Shown in pieces: positions 23,093 to 33,587 of a DNA stretch of 64,000 nucleotides (positions within the stretch are counted from its first letter, which is position 1; each line of letters opens with the position of its first letter). A model generated the notes under the pieces. The model had not been told where the DNA came from and searched no databases. It was given only the letters and a program-made list of their open reading frames with translations. Origin of the DNA: Conchocele bisecta (taxonomy: Eukaryota > Mollusca > Bivalvia > Lucinida > Thyasiridae). Made by a program: the position numbers and the translations under genes. The stretch spans positions 13,533,805 through 13,597,804 of the forward strand of contig CM055266.1 in the NCBI GenBank assembly GCA_029237695.1. The letters are read 5' to 3'.

Positions 23093-23636
23093 TTTAGGAT
23101 GACCAGGATTGTCGAGATACACCAGATTCTCCAGCATGAGGGAGAGACGCGGGCGGGTCATGCAAAAACAAATATAGGCGGGCAGTCATTGTCGTCGAGG
23201 TGGTGAACACCACGCTAGCCTCAGCTTCCGTTGTGAGCGGGATGGGGAGTGTGTCCTTATTGTCAAAAGTCGTTGCCGCACCGATCGCGGTGGCATTGAG
23301 TGTGGTCGCGGCAGTGGCATGCCTGCTTTGCATGACGATCAGACACGTGGCCCTTAAGCTCGAGGCCAAGAGTCGAAAGCACGACCGAATAGCAGTTCTT
23401 GCGAGGTCAAAGAAAAACAGTATCGACGTTACCGTGTCTAAAGCGATAGCCGACAATGATATATCAAACAGTTAGTTCAAACTGGTCGTCGAAGAGATGG
23501 CCAGGTACAAGGAGTTAAAGCGCGCGATCCGGTCCAAGCCCACCCGCAGGTTTTGGGAGATGGTGACATAAAAAAAACTCGTCATGGAGGGGCGAGCCGA
23601 CGAGAGAAGGACTCTCCTCGCCCGCCTCGGGACGTG
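23093..23636 (+). pseudogene. TM/helical protein with conserved C-terminal helix, broken
   Basis: An N-terminal helical part (MTRIVEIHQILQHEGETRAG, from about 23098) is followed after a frame change by TTLASASVVSGMGSVSLLSK and a strongly hydrophobic segment, VVAAPIAVALSVVAAVACLL (about 23263-23322). Then comes a lysine/arginine-rich stretch (KLEAKSRKHDRIAVLARSKK). A TAG at 23473-23475 interrupts, and the same frame continues with LVVEEMARYKELKRAIRS to a second stop near 23570. The layout of one or two TM helices plus a charged C-terminal helix suggests a membrane-disrupting or membrane-anchoring virion protein. No named family is claimed. Confidence 0.5.
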
Positions 23637-23752
23637 ATATGCTTATTCGCGTGTCTGACGACGGGGGAGATCCCGCCACCATACTGCCCGAGCGCCATTG
23701 TTCCGTCGGCGCCACCTTACGAAGCATAACACTTTCGGGCAAGATCTCTTTT

Positions 23753-24061
23753 TCAGTCAGCCCGAAGTCGTCTGATTTCGACCAACACATTCTCGAAGAG
23801 TCGACTCGCACGCTTTCCCGTGTTCGCCATGTTCTGCCTCGCCCGACTAGCTCCGCAAGCGGGACACATAATCACCTCGGTCCTGGTACCGATTCCGCAA
23901 CCCCTGCAAGGACGAGGTAACGTACCTCCGTTCCTCATACGAGCTCGATGACGTTTGCAAATATCAAGCACTCCCATTCTATTACACCGCTCGAGCTTGC
24001 CTATCATCAACCAACTATACTCGTTATTAGCTCTCCACATTTTTGTAATGCTTACGTGCAT
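23753..24061 (-). CDS. Small zinc-ribbon ORF
   Basis: 102 codons from an ATG at 24061. The middle holds two CxxC pairs, CRGCGIG and CPACGAS, spaced as in a zinc ribbon, flanked by basic residues. The tail (ENVLVEIRRLRAD) is helical. It is the right-most ORF of the Polinton-like element and points inward, opposite to its neighbour. A DNA- or RNA-binding regulatory role is plausible but not shown. No interruption is seen in the ribbon. Confidence 0.4.
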   Translation of the reverse strand: MHVSITKMWRANNEYSWLMIGKLERCNRMGVLDICKRHRARMRNGGTLPRPCRGCGIGTRTEVIMCPACGASRARQNMANTGKRASRLFENVLVEIRRLRAD

Positions 24062-24207
24062 ATGTGATTACGTGTATGTAATAGCTAGAGGTTACTCTTA
24101 TCCGTAATAGGATGTCTCCTCTCGGAGAGGTAGTTGAAAGCAACGGGCACTGTGCTTAGGTAGTTGTCGAAAACCGGAGGTGTACTAGCTATGTTTCTGC
24201 TCTCGTA

Positions 24208-24335
24208 ACGTATATACAATATAGTTTACCAGTGTACACATGCTATCTTCCGGTTGGTTCGTTGTTTACGAGGTTACAATATACAATATAGTTTACCAAT
24301 ATATACATGATATCTTCCGGGTTTGGATCGTTTTT
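24208..24335. repeat. Tandem duplication of a ~60-bp block
   Basis: ATACAATATAGTTTACCA plus a CATG(C/A)TATCTTCCGG segment occurs twice, at about 24212-24268 and 24281-24335, with small differences. It lies just outside the last ORF of the Polinton-like element. It is followed by an A/T homopolymer stretch (about 24336-24385). Confidence 0.7.
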
Positions 24336-24522
24336 TTGTTTAATAATTTTTTATTTTTTTTAAAAAAAAAAAAATTAATTTAAAACTGGAACACCCCCTT
24401 ATTATTACATAGAAAACATAACTTATTATACAAATAAACAAATAATACAACCCTTATTGTACAATAGGGTTAGGTTGATATACGAGAAATCAACAAATTT
24501 CCTTAGCTGGGTGCCAGCTATG

Positions 24523-24540
24523 GTCTCGGGGCCCCGAGAC
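24523..24540. repeat. 18-bp perfect GC palindrome
   Basis: GTCTCGGGGCCCCGAGAC is a perfect palindrome in otherwise AT-rich DNA. Its role is unknown. Confidence 0.7.
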
Positions 24541-24689
24541 ACGTTTCCATGTGTGTTCTCTTCACAGACTGCTCTACGGTTTCGAGCGGGTGGAAGCAAT
24601 GTGGAGGAGGGGTCCGCAGTAGACAGTCGCTAGATGGGGTGTAATAGACGTGAGCCAGCAACACTTCGCTTAGCCGAAACAAAAACAAA

Positions 24690-24762
24690 TAAATAAGGCG
24701 CCGAGGCTTAGCGGTGTGGGCCCAGAAGGGTTTTGCCGGCAAGTTCGAGTCCCGTGTGGGTT
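24690..24762 (+). repeat. tRNA-like sequence
   Basis: GAGGCTTAGCGGTGTGGG resembles an A box and GCAAGTTCGAGTCCCGTGTG a B box, at about tRNA spacing. The acceptor stem does not pair well, so it is read as a SINE head or tRNA pseudogene. Confidence 0.4.
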
Positions 24763-24993
24763 TTTTTTCTGACCGGAACCCCCGAGGGGTCTTTTCTTTC
24801 GTGTAGTCTATGGGGTGAGAATTATGACCGAGGTGGTATCATTTTCACAAGTTGCCGAAAACATGCTTGCCCTAAAGTGTTTTCCGCTCTAACTAAAAAG
24901 GGCTAGAAAAGGGGATTACCCTCGTGGAATATGACCGAGGTATGAACCGAGGACAGACGACTGCGCTATACATTTACACTAAATACAGACGCC

Positions 24994-25105
24994 TAGTAGT
25001 ATAGGGGGAGGCAAAATGATACTATTGAGGTCGTAATTCTCACCCGCGCAGCAGGGTGAGAATTTTGACCGAGGTGGTATCATTTTGACTCCCCCTATAC
25101 TACTA
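24994..25105. repeat. Long palindrome, possible element terminus
   Basis: Arms of about 50 bp face each other around a short GCGCAGCA centre. The outermost word is TAGTAGTATAGGGGG on the left and its exact complement on the right. Inside are CAAAATGATAC and GGTGAGAATT words. A third copy of the inner half is at about 24816-24852 (GAATTATGACCGAGGTGGTA). A related TAGTAGTA-to-GATACCAC sequence occurs at 59.6 kb beside the second PolB locus. Confidence 0.75.
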
Positions 25106-26042
25106 CATTTACGGTAACCGATTCTTAGTTAAAATGACAGAATTAAGAGATTAAAGCCGCATATACAATAAAAGGCAACGTGTATATGGCAACATTTTCT
25201 GCGGTATATTTCATAAAATATGTCATTCCATTAGAAAGATATTAAAGGAAATTGCTGTAAACACATCTACAAAACATGACGTCACGCCGTTCGGAAACAC
25301 GTGATCCCACACCTTGAATTAGTGGTATACGTAAGGTAATTTACAAGGTGAGAAACTGGGCTTCTCCACGCGTATGTTTTTAACCAATACAACCATTATT
25401 TGTTAACCGATACCAATACAACTGGTCCCAAATTGTTTGTTCAGATGAATGTAATGGACATAAGTCAAATTATCTATCGTCTGAAAATAAGTCAAATAGT
25501 CTCGCATAGATGATCGACCTGTGAAAGCGGAAAAAAAAAGTTACACATCCTTACATAGACGTGTTACATCGCGACGCTCATTGGCTGACATCTAATAATA
25601 GCGTGACGGGGGAAGTCGTAGTGGATTTTGACACATCGCGGGAAATGGCTATCAAATCAAATAGGAACAGATCAATGCGGTTCGCGTATTCTATCGTCGG
25701 TATCAGCAAATTGGTATATGTCTCCTGAATCGATAGAAACCGAAATTAGAGTATGTGGATGAAAATTGATATAATCGGTCTGAAAGCAACGCATGTTGGA
25801 AATTTTATTGGCCAAATATCAAAAAACCTTTCTTTCCTTTGGCAGTAAGAAAGGGGCCGGAAAGTTCGGAACGGTGTATGTGTACATAATTAAGGATTTC
25901 TATCGTGTGTAATGATTGAGCATTGGTAGTTGCACACAACTATGTTAAGTACCCAAAACCAACGCAATCCACCCAAATCCACGCGAAATCCACCCAAATA
26001 CCCATATATGACATCAACATACTGACCATCTGTTCAAATACA
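25106..26042. other. Non-coding stretch
   Basis: No gene or convincing repeat was recognised. Confidence 0.5.
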
Positions 26043-26274
26043 TGTGGTTGTGACTGGGGAAATGGGTATTGTGGGTTGTGCGACAATTGTAGATCCATAT
26101 CAACCTGTGCATCCGCACAGTCTGATCAAGATCTGCACTGTTCGCCAGTTCATCAATGAAAACTGCCGTCATACTTCTAACAAAAAATTTATATCGTTAT
26201 CAGAATACAAAAGTGTGCTATTTGATCAGGTCACACTGTCCATAAGCCATATTTCTCCAGTCACAGCCACATAT
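26043..26274. mobile_element. TGTGACTGGAGAAAT-family MITE
   Basis: About 230 bp with TIRs: TGTGGTTGTGACTGGGGAAA at the left, and a right end whose last bases are TTTCTCCAGTCACAGCCACA. The interior includes GATCAAGATCTGCACTGTTC, which recurs in other family members. Non-coding. Confidence 0.75.
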
Positions 26275-27484
26275 CTATTTACAGACGTGTGAAGAAGCCG
26301 CAAGATGGTCACGAACAGTTGACAGAACATGAACAGCCTACAGACCGTAGAGAAATCCCGTCGATAAATCATACCTCTGTACAACCGGAGTCTACTGACA
26401 CATCCAATGAGAACACATACCCGAAAACAGTTGTAGAATCGGTCGTGTAGAATTGCAATCCTCATGAGTCTGCACGATAATGTGTCCACATGACAAAGAC
26501 GAGACTGATATAATAGATCAATACTAATTTGGGTTTAAGGACTGACTTTATAGAATATGACATTTTCAAATTCAGTAGCATCATACATGTGACCGAATAT
26601 CTATATAAAGTATATCTGACCATGTTCTTCTTAGTGTATATTATACAGAGCATTGACTTGCAATCTCCGCCATTTTAATTGTACATGATATGTGACAGTT
26701 TCACCACTTGGAGCGTTTGACACATACAGCAAATCGAATGGCAGAAAATATAGTACAGTTTGGTGCAATACACCCCAGATATATATGACGACAATGTCCT
26801 ATAAATAGTATTCCAGCAGACCACATACACGGCTAGGTATCTGAGCGTTTCTACCATCACTCACAGAATATACAATGGACACTTTCTCAAAGTGTAAAAT
26901 GCCAGCTGATGCACTGTCTATTATTAGAAGTACATCTGCCACAAGTAAAGCATTACTTACTCTCATAGCAGGCAAGTAGACACTAGTGACAATACACTCA
27001 ATAACTGCTTACGCGTCACTGGATTCGATACAGTATGTATGGTAACATAGGTATATATTTACTGCACTGTGTATTGTTCTTACTGTTACTCAGTTGTTAC
27101 TGAATTCTAAAACATTTTAACAAAGGGTCAACAAACCCTTCAGATATTACACATTGTATATACATTTATGAAAACAACGCATATCACGATATTCGCTGAT
27201 GTCTTCTATCATGTTGCGCCAACGTTTATTCATGTATTTGTCATATCATTAGTGGTATGTGTCAAACGCCATAATAGATAAAACTGGCCGATGGATTGTA
27301 CACAATACTTAACTATGGTCGACATGTCAACTGCATGCACCGTGTATGATATAGTAAGCAGAGAATGCTCACATGTATGCCATGCCTATATCCCATCACA
27401 TTTACGAAGCGATTATGAATGCATCATAGGATAATCTGGTCCTTAATTGAGTTCACGTAGATTATCGTAATAATGATCTTCATT
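26275..27484. other. Non-coding stretch
   Basis: AT-rich sequence with no supported gene or clear repeat. Confidence 0.5.
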
Positions 27485-27732
27485 TGCGGCTGTGACTGGA
27501 GAAATTGGGCTTATGGCATTTGTGATCAGTGTAGCTTCTGATCAAATACCACACTCCTGTATAGTGATAACGATCTACACTGCTTGTCAGAAGTATTATG
27601 GGTGTTTCCTTGAACCTTGAAGTCATGGCGAACAGTGCAGAGCCTGAACAGGCTGTGCGGATACACAGGCTGATATGGATATACACTGGTAGCAAATCTT
27701 ATAATCCCTGTTTCTCCAGTCACAACCACATA
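27485..27732. mobile_element. TGTGACTGGAGAAAT-family MITE
   Basis: Same family as 26043-26274, in opposite internal orientation. It begins CGGCTGTGACTGGAGAAATT and ends TTTCTCCAGTCACAACCACA. The TIRs are about 30 bp. Confidence 0.75.
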
Positions 27733-28683
27733 TCAGATATGGACATGCTTTGTTAATTGCAGAACATTTACTTATTATTATTCAGGTGTTAGTGATCGGA
27801 CTATACATTGCATATTCAAGGCACAAACCCAACAACCAAAATAAACGAACAATTATTGAAATTTCCATACTCCTTTTTTAGGAATTGTACCATTTCTAGA
27901 TATGGATATCAAAATTTGAGATGAAAAGTCATGCAGAGCATGATGTTATTAGCCGATCAAATCAGGGTTCAATATATGTCCACATTTTAGTAGTTACGGA
28001 ATCTCAGGGAAAAGTGAGAGAAGTGTTGATTTCCTCCCCCACCAAATTATCCCAGTTATATTTAGTAAATTACTATAGATTTGCCATTTACTTGGCGGCC
28101 ATTTTTAGTTTTCTGACAATGGAGTATATTAACTGCAATATTATTCCAGTTGAAAGAATTACCATTTGAATATAGGTGAAGGCGCTTAGCATTACACAAA
28201 TATGTAGCAAGTCAACCAAAATCTCATAAATACCCGATTTTTGGCGGCCATCTTGAAAATAGATAATAATATACTGAATATTAGTGTAGTTTACGTAAAT
28301 TCTTTAATATATCCATCCGAAATGTTTTTTAACAACTTATACCAATTTCCAAGTTAAGGACCATGACCTACCTATTGGCTCATATATTGGCAATTTTCGA
28401 CTTCCGTTAAGCATAAAGTTCAATGACCTTGAAATGACCTTGAACTTGGTTTAAAAAAATGGCACCCGTACATTTTGGAAACCTTATACATTCAAGTTTA
28501 TAAAAACACCGCGCCATAAATTAACACGAGGTGCCGGAATCTTATATATATACCTATTGCACAGACTGTAGAAAGATGCCAGAATTTAAAAAAAACAAGC
28601 GTGTAAAAAGGTGATTAATTTGGTGTGCAAGTACGGTATGTGAATGTATATATTGCCAATGCACATATACTGTCTGTATAATC
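27733..28683. other. Non-coding stretch
   Basis: No gene recognised. Several words (GGCGGCCAT, AATGACCTTGAA) recur locally without forming an array. Confidence 0.45.
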
Positions 28684-28895
28684 GAGACGTACCATGTGAT
28701 TTTGTACCTACACACAGGTGCGCAATTTCATGAAATATGCTGAAAATTGATGAAATTCTCAAAGCAAATGCGGAATAGAATTCCGCATTTGCTCTGAAAA
28801 TTTCGACAACCTTCGGTGTCATTCCAGGAAAATATCGTATTTTTTTTTATGAAATTACGCCCATTTTTGTAGGTACAAAATCACATGGCGCATCT
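28684..28895. mobile_element. Foldback MITE with GTACAAAATCACATG ends
   Basis: The left end ACCATGTGATTTTGTACCTA is the complement of the right-end TAGGTACAAAATCACATGG. A perfect inner palindrome, GCAAATGCGGAATAGAATTCCGCATTTGC, is split across about 28764-28792. Related but diverged copies lie at 31255-31490 (inside the transposon intron), 42407-42640 and 56268-56490. Confidence 0.65.
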
Positions 28896-28910
28896 TAATT
28901 ATCATTATTA

Positions 28911-29124
28911 CACTGGTACTGCACTCCGCGCCTGTGAAAAATGTAAGACGATCCACTTGAAAAATACAATATACGCCATTATAAAATGTTTCTAGATGAG
29001 TTAAAAAATCAATAAATTTACTACTCGTCTTGAAACATTTTTTTTACAATTAATGGCGCCTATTGTATCTTTCAAGTGGATTGTCTTGAAATATTTCCAT
29101 CGGCACGGAGTGCAGCACCAGTGA
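28911..29124. mobile_element. Foldback MITE, ~215 bp
   Basis: CACTGGTACTGCACTCCG at the left mirrors CGGAGTGCAGCACCAGTG at the right. Inside, GATCCACTTGAAAAATACAA mirrors TTGTATCTTTCAAGTGGATT. Non-coding. Confidence 0.65.
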
Positions 29125-29171
29125 AGTAAGTGGACTGTTTCTCTAACGGTGCATCACAAATATAGAAAAGT

Positions 29172-29260
29172 ATATGTGACCGTGGCTTGAGAAAAAGGCC
29201 TTATGGGGTTTGATCAATCTGGATATTAATCTGCTAGCACACTGTTGTATGTGAATGTGC
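29172..29260. mobile_element. Partial TGTGACTGGAGAAAT-family MITE
   Basis: Only the left part is recognisable (TATGTGACCGTGGCTTGAGA, TTATGGGGTTTGATCAATCT). The other end is not found. Confidence 0.4.
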
Positions 29261-29510
29261 AGGCTGATCTGTGCTTACACTGGTCATATTACCATTGAAA
29301 GGAAGTATATCATGCTTACTATGAGTCTTTATACTTTATTATTACATGCTTTATGTGATAATCATGATAATGGAATAAATGGTAAAGTATACATGTTTAG
29401 CTTCTATTAAAAATGGTTTTGAATTGGGATATGTATATGATTTTAATTTCAAAAGGTGCCAGCAAATCTGATGAAGAAATTCCACACCGCTGGCCCAGGA
29501 ATACCAATTC

Positions 29511-29634
29511 AGCGATTTCGGTCGGCTGCCGGCATGGTACAGATAAACAGGTCGGCTGTCGGTCGGTATAGTCGACTATACCGACCGACAGACAACCTGT
29601 TTACCGGTACCATGCTGGCAGCCGACCGAAATCG
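29511..29634. repeat. ~124-bp near-perfect palindrome
   Basis: GCGATTTCGGTCGGCTGCC at the left is mirrored by GGCAGCCGACCGAAATCGC at the right. The centre contains GGTCGGTATAGTCGAC and its complement. It lies just downstream of the ISL2EU-type transposase stop, so it may be part of that element's end or an independent foldback insert. Confidence 0.8.
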
Positions 29635-29755
29635 CAGAATCGCTATTTCCTTGCAATCAATAGAAAAGTAAATGTTTGATGGCGAAATAAGTGAAAATTT
29701 CTGTATTTACAAAAGGACACGAAGAAGTGCAAGGACCAGTGTAGATCAATTTTGT

Positions 29756-32076
29756 TCAGTTAAAATCAACAATTGAGTCACACAAATTTACTAGTCCACA
29801 CGAAACGGTAACAATTTTGTCAGTGACCGTCTTACCAAACTTATCCTTGTGCATGAGACACTTAATGGGAAGACAACCGTTCAATATAGTATATTTCTGT
29901 CGAACTGAACCAATAACCCGTTCCACATGTATTCTTGAGTGGGCAAGTTTACGCGTTGATTCCACGTCCAGAGGGGATAGCTGATCACGACCTTTCGTAA
30001 ATGCTGGAATCTTCACTTCTGCAGCTACCGAGCCAACACTGTCCTTGACATCAACTCCTCTGTCCGCCAACACTAAATTCCCAGGTAATAACTTGGACAT
30101 GAAGTCACTGTTCTCTGTCACAAACATGTCACTCACACGACCACCCCATGCTTTCGATATGAAGGACACACTGCCCTGAGGAGTAATTCTAATTATAAAT
30201 TTCACAGTGTGGTGGTGTTTGTATGAAGACCAGGTTTCTGCTCTGGCTTTCAAACCACTTGGTTTCTCAATAAATACCTCAAAACAATCAATTATCACTG
30301 CACACCTGTGGCCGAAGTACTTCCTAAATTCCATTGGCATGGTTTTTCTCAATGTCTCGCGCTCTGGCAATCTTATGAGTTTCTTTAGCCGCTTGTACAT
30401 ACAGTCAATTGTCCGTGTATAAAAGTCTAGATATTGTTGATTGAGAAGTGTCAAATTCATACGCAAGAAAGAGATTTGACAAATTAGTCGCAATTTCACT
30501 AATGTCAATATCATAACCTTGAATTTGGGCATGACCAGACTGGATGGCAGATGAGGCTCCAGAAAATTAAACAATATAGATAGAACTGTGAATGATGGTA
30601 ATCCTGTTAAATGTTTCACCTTCTCGTCGCTACCCTTAAAATAACTTGCAGTGAATTTAGTTTCCAAATGGGCCACTTTTTCCTTCAGCTCTCCATTCTC
30701 TGTACGCAGCTCCTGCAGCTCCAGCGACATAGCCTCCATGAGTGGACCATCAACATCAGTCTGTGACTGAACGCCGTCTTCATTAACGCTGTCACCCATA
30801 TCCATACCCGTCTCAGTGTGATCAGGTCCAACAATAGTTGTGGATTCAGCTGGCTTCCTTTTCTTCTTTTCCTGCTGCCGATCATATCTTGATGTAGATG
30901 GTGCTCGCTTTTGTCCGCCCAGATTAACTGATGGTGCCCAGTTTGGGTTAAGATGGTCATACAACTCTGCCTTCTTTCCTGAAACATATACATGATATAT
31001 ATTAAAAACAAATAAATACATGTGTACTTGTCGGATATTGTAACTTTGCACATTTAGTTACAATATAATAACTTATTTTTATTATTTCTTCTCGGAAGTA
31101 TATATTGCATACACCATCTGAACATTCTTGCTGAGACGGTTCAGATGAGTGGTCACACGATATACATGCACTTTTGAGGAGAAATAAAAAAGAAAAGGTG
31201 TACTCTTAAGAAATATCACTGAAATATTGACAATTTATGACAAATTTTATACATATGACATGCGCCATGTGATTTTGCATGTACAAACATGTGCGAACTT
31301 TGATGAAAAATATTTACAAAATTTACAATATCTTTCATAAATAACATTGAATGGTGACAACATGGTGACATTCTGCATTAGCTCTGAGAATTTCATCAAC
31401 GTTTGGCATGATTTACAGTAAATATCGCAAAATCTGTAAACATTTTTCATGAAATTCCACACAAACTGCAATTTTTTATTGTCTGAGGTCAATCAAAATA
31501 CACCATCCCGCACGTCTTAAGCATGTTAAATACAGTGACAGCACGGGTGTCAAACATTATAATTCAGTGGGTGGCCGTAGGGCTCTAGATAAGGAATTAG
31601 TAATTGAGTATTGCTACTCCATCAATTCTGAAGCAATTGGGAATTTCAAAGTTTCAAAATTATGTTTCATGTTTTCTGTAGCATGATAAAGGTACCACAA
31701 TTGTTCTCATTACTTTTTGATACTCACTATTTCTGATTTCAATTGGGTTTTTGGCAATTTTAATTGGGTATTTACGCAAATACGCAGCTTATCTGGAGCT
31801 CTGGTTGGGGTTCACACACAATATAATGATTACACCCGCTTACATTGTCTCACCAGCTGACAAGTAGAACTATCGGATTATTTATAATAGCAAGGACTTA
31901 CCATTGACAAAATGCGCCGAATACACCCGAACATTTTGGATATTCTTGTGCCCAAATTCTTGTCCAATTCTAGCCAGAAATTCACGTGTCCGACCCGAAC
32001 TCAGTTTCTCGCATTCCACACCTTGATTTGTGATTACCAGAGACATCATCAGACATTTTCTGGCAAAAGTAAACAT
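29756..32076 (-). CDS. THAP-DDE transposase (ISL2EU-type), two exons
   Basis: This is a DNA transposase. Exon 1 is 32076-31902 and exon 2 is 30978-29756; together 1398 nt, or 465 codons plus stop. The 923-bp intron has donor GTAAGT and acceptor TTTCAG, in phase 1. Exon 1 gives a THAP-like zinc-finger segment ending RVYSAHFVNG; the usual CS-HF cysteine is tyrosine here, and the first cysteine pair may lie in an unseen earlier exon. Exon 2 continues KKAELYDHLNPNWAPS, a basic linker, a glutamate-rich helix (LRTENGELKEKVAHLETK), then the DDE_Tnp_4-type catalytic domain: D in CAVIIDCFEVFIEKPS, D in NLVLADRGVDVKDS, E in RIHVERVIGSVRQKY. The catalytic triad is present and exon 2 has no stop. The upstream start is not certain. 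Confidence 0.8.
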
Positions 32077-32913
32077 TCATCCACCATTACCCACGTATTG
32101 GTTGGCATTATTATACATTGTATATCAGACGTAGCTCTCCACACTGATATCATGGGCGATAACCATGCTTCCTTAACATTTTAACGGACATTACTATTTG
32201 TACTCTGTATTTATTTGTTGATGTGCAATTATCATACTTTATAATATGTCGAATATATTATTGTTTCAGGTGACGCATTTAATTAGTGTAAATAATTAAA
32301 AAATACCATGCCTCATTTGCATATGAAAATAGCCTGATACCAACGCGCGTCACTATCAGTAAAATAAATATTACTAAATGATTATATGTGTATAGCGGCC
32401 ACTCGTAATATTTAGAACTGGTGGAATAGTGACACAATTATACACTTATTTAATTCCTTTAAAGAACATTTTGTGCCTACTGAGTGGGCATGTACCTTTA
32501 AGTGTTGATTGTTTTGATGTTATTAACACCCTCGCGTTGTAACTGAAATTCGAAAGTACGTGAGGACACCAATAACATATTTAATTAATATAGTATTCCT
32601 TTTGATGGGAATTCATTTATGCACATCTTAACTTATTTATCTCAAGGTTAGCCACAGACGACTGTGGCGAGGTGAAAGTGCCCGGATTGTCAAACAGTGG
32701 GTGAATTCGGCGATTGCAGACTGCAGCGACACAAATCTGTCCCTATTATTTTTGCAGAATGAAATCTCCCATCCACAGTGTAGTCATATGCAAATATCGT
32801 GTGTTAGTTGGTATCCTACATGTTCTATGCGAATGCATAATTTCTTTTGTCTATAGTATCAACATGCATGTAATTTCATAACAAACATTAAACAATTTCC
32901 CATTTTTTCTTTC

Positions 32914-33191
32914 TGTAGCCTATTTCACCAACATTGCAAAGTATACTTATCTAGCAAAGTATACTTTGACGGAGAAATTTTCATTTTAAGAATAAAATTA
33001 TTAATTTTTATTATACTGAATTTATTACATTGTCACAGCCATTTTGGCTGTGATAATGTAATAAATTCAGTATAATACTTCTGCATACTTTTAATCATCA
33101 AATATATGCAGTCGTTAGTTCTATATGAAATAATGCATTTGGGAAAATAAATGATTACTCTCTCAAAGTATACTTTGCTAAATTCGGCTAC
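32914..33191. mobile_element. GCAAAGTATACTT-family foldback MITE, copy 1
   Basis: It begins TGTAGCCTATTTCACCAACA, followed by GCAAAGTATACTTATCTAGC. A central palindrome has arms ATACTGAATTTATTACATTG and complement around AGCCATTTTGGCT. The right TIR is shortened (CAAAGTATACTTTGCTAA then CGGCTAC). The full-length relative is at 49225-49530. Confidence 0.75.
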
Positions 33192-33587
33192 TGGTATACA
33201 TGTGTGTATAGGTATAATTACGACTTCCGGTCTAATGTAGAGTTGAATCAAAATAGTGTCTCGATGAAAACAATGGATTTATTATCAATTTAAGTGTGTT
33301 TTGAACGGATTGAAATGGATGTTATCAGTGAGTAATGCATCTTCAATATCACTAACATTGCAACCACCGATAACCTGATTTAGACAGTAATTTTGTAATT
33401 TTCTGTGTACCATACCCCACCCACTTGTCTGATGCTTGAAAACAAGAATGGGTCACGTTGAAATTTTTTAAAAGTATACTCAACAACAAAAAGTTACGGA
33501 CCACAATGTAAAAATGAACAGTTGGTAAACGAGGGTCACCGAATCGGAAACTATTATACAATCTAAGTAAATACCCAAACTGACACG

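Larger units (their letters stand above)
16990..24061. mobile_element. Degraded Polinton/adintovirus-like element
   Basis: Nine gene remnants lie side by side with little spacing: PolB C-terminus (+), integrase (-), capsid-like (-), coiled-coil/TM (+), TM protein (-), two small virion-like genes (+), a TM/helical gene (+) and a zinc-ribbon ORF (-). Protein-primed PolB plus a retroviral-type DDE integrase plus a capsid-like gene is the defining set of Polintons/adintoviruses. No packaging ATPase and no adenain-like protease were recognised. The left part of the element is missing: PolB starts near palm motif A. The block from about 18.2 to 24.0 kb is visibly richer in G and C than its flanks. 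A palindrome at 24994-25105 may mark the right terminus. Confidence 0.75.
29690..33211 (-). mobile_element. THAP/ISL2EU-type DNA transposon, copy 1
   Basis: This contains the intact two-exon transposase (29756-32076, minus), an intron carrying a diverged MITE, and about 1.1 kb of 5' flank ending in another MITE (32914-33191). Bases 30563-33211 are repeated almost identically at 41717-44357. Terminal inverted repeats and target duplications were not identified, so the outer limits are approximate. Confidence 0.6.

Noticed and set aside
31912..32184. 90-codon plus-strand ORF, also present at 43056-43328
   Set aside because: Antisense to transposase exon 1; repeated only because the transposon is duplicated.
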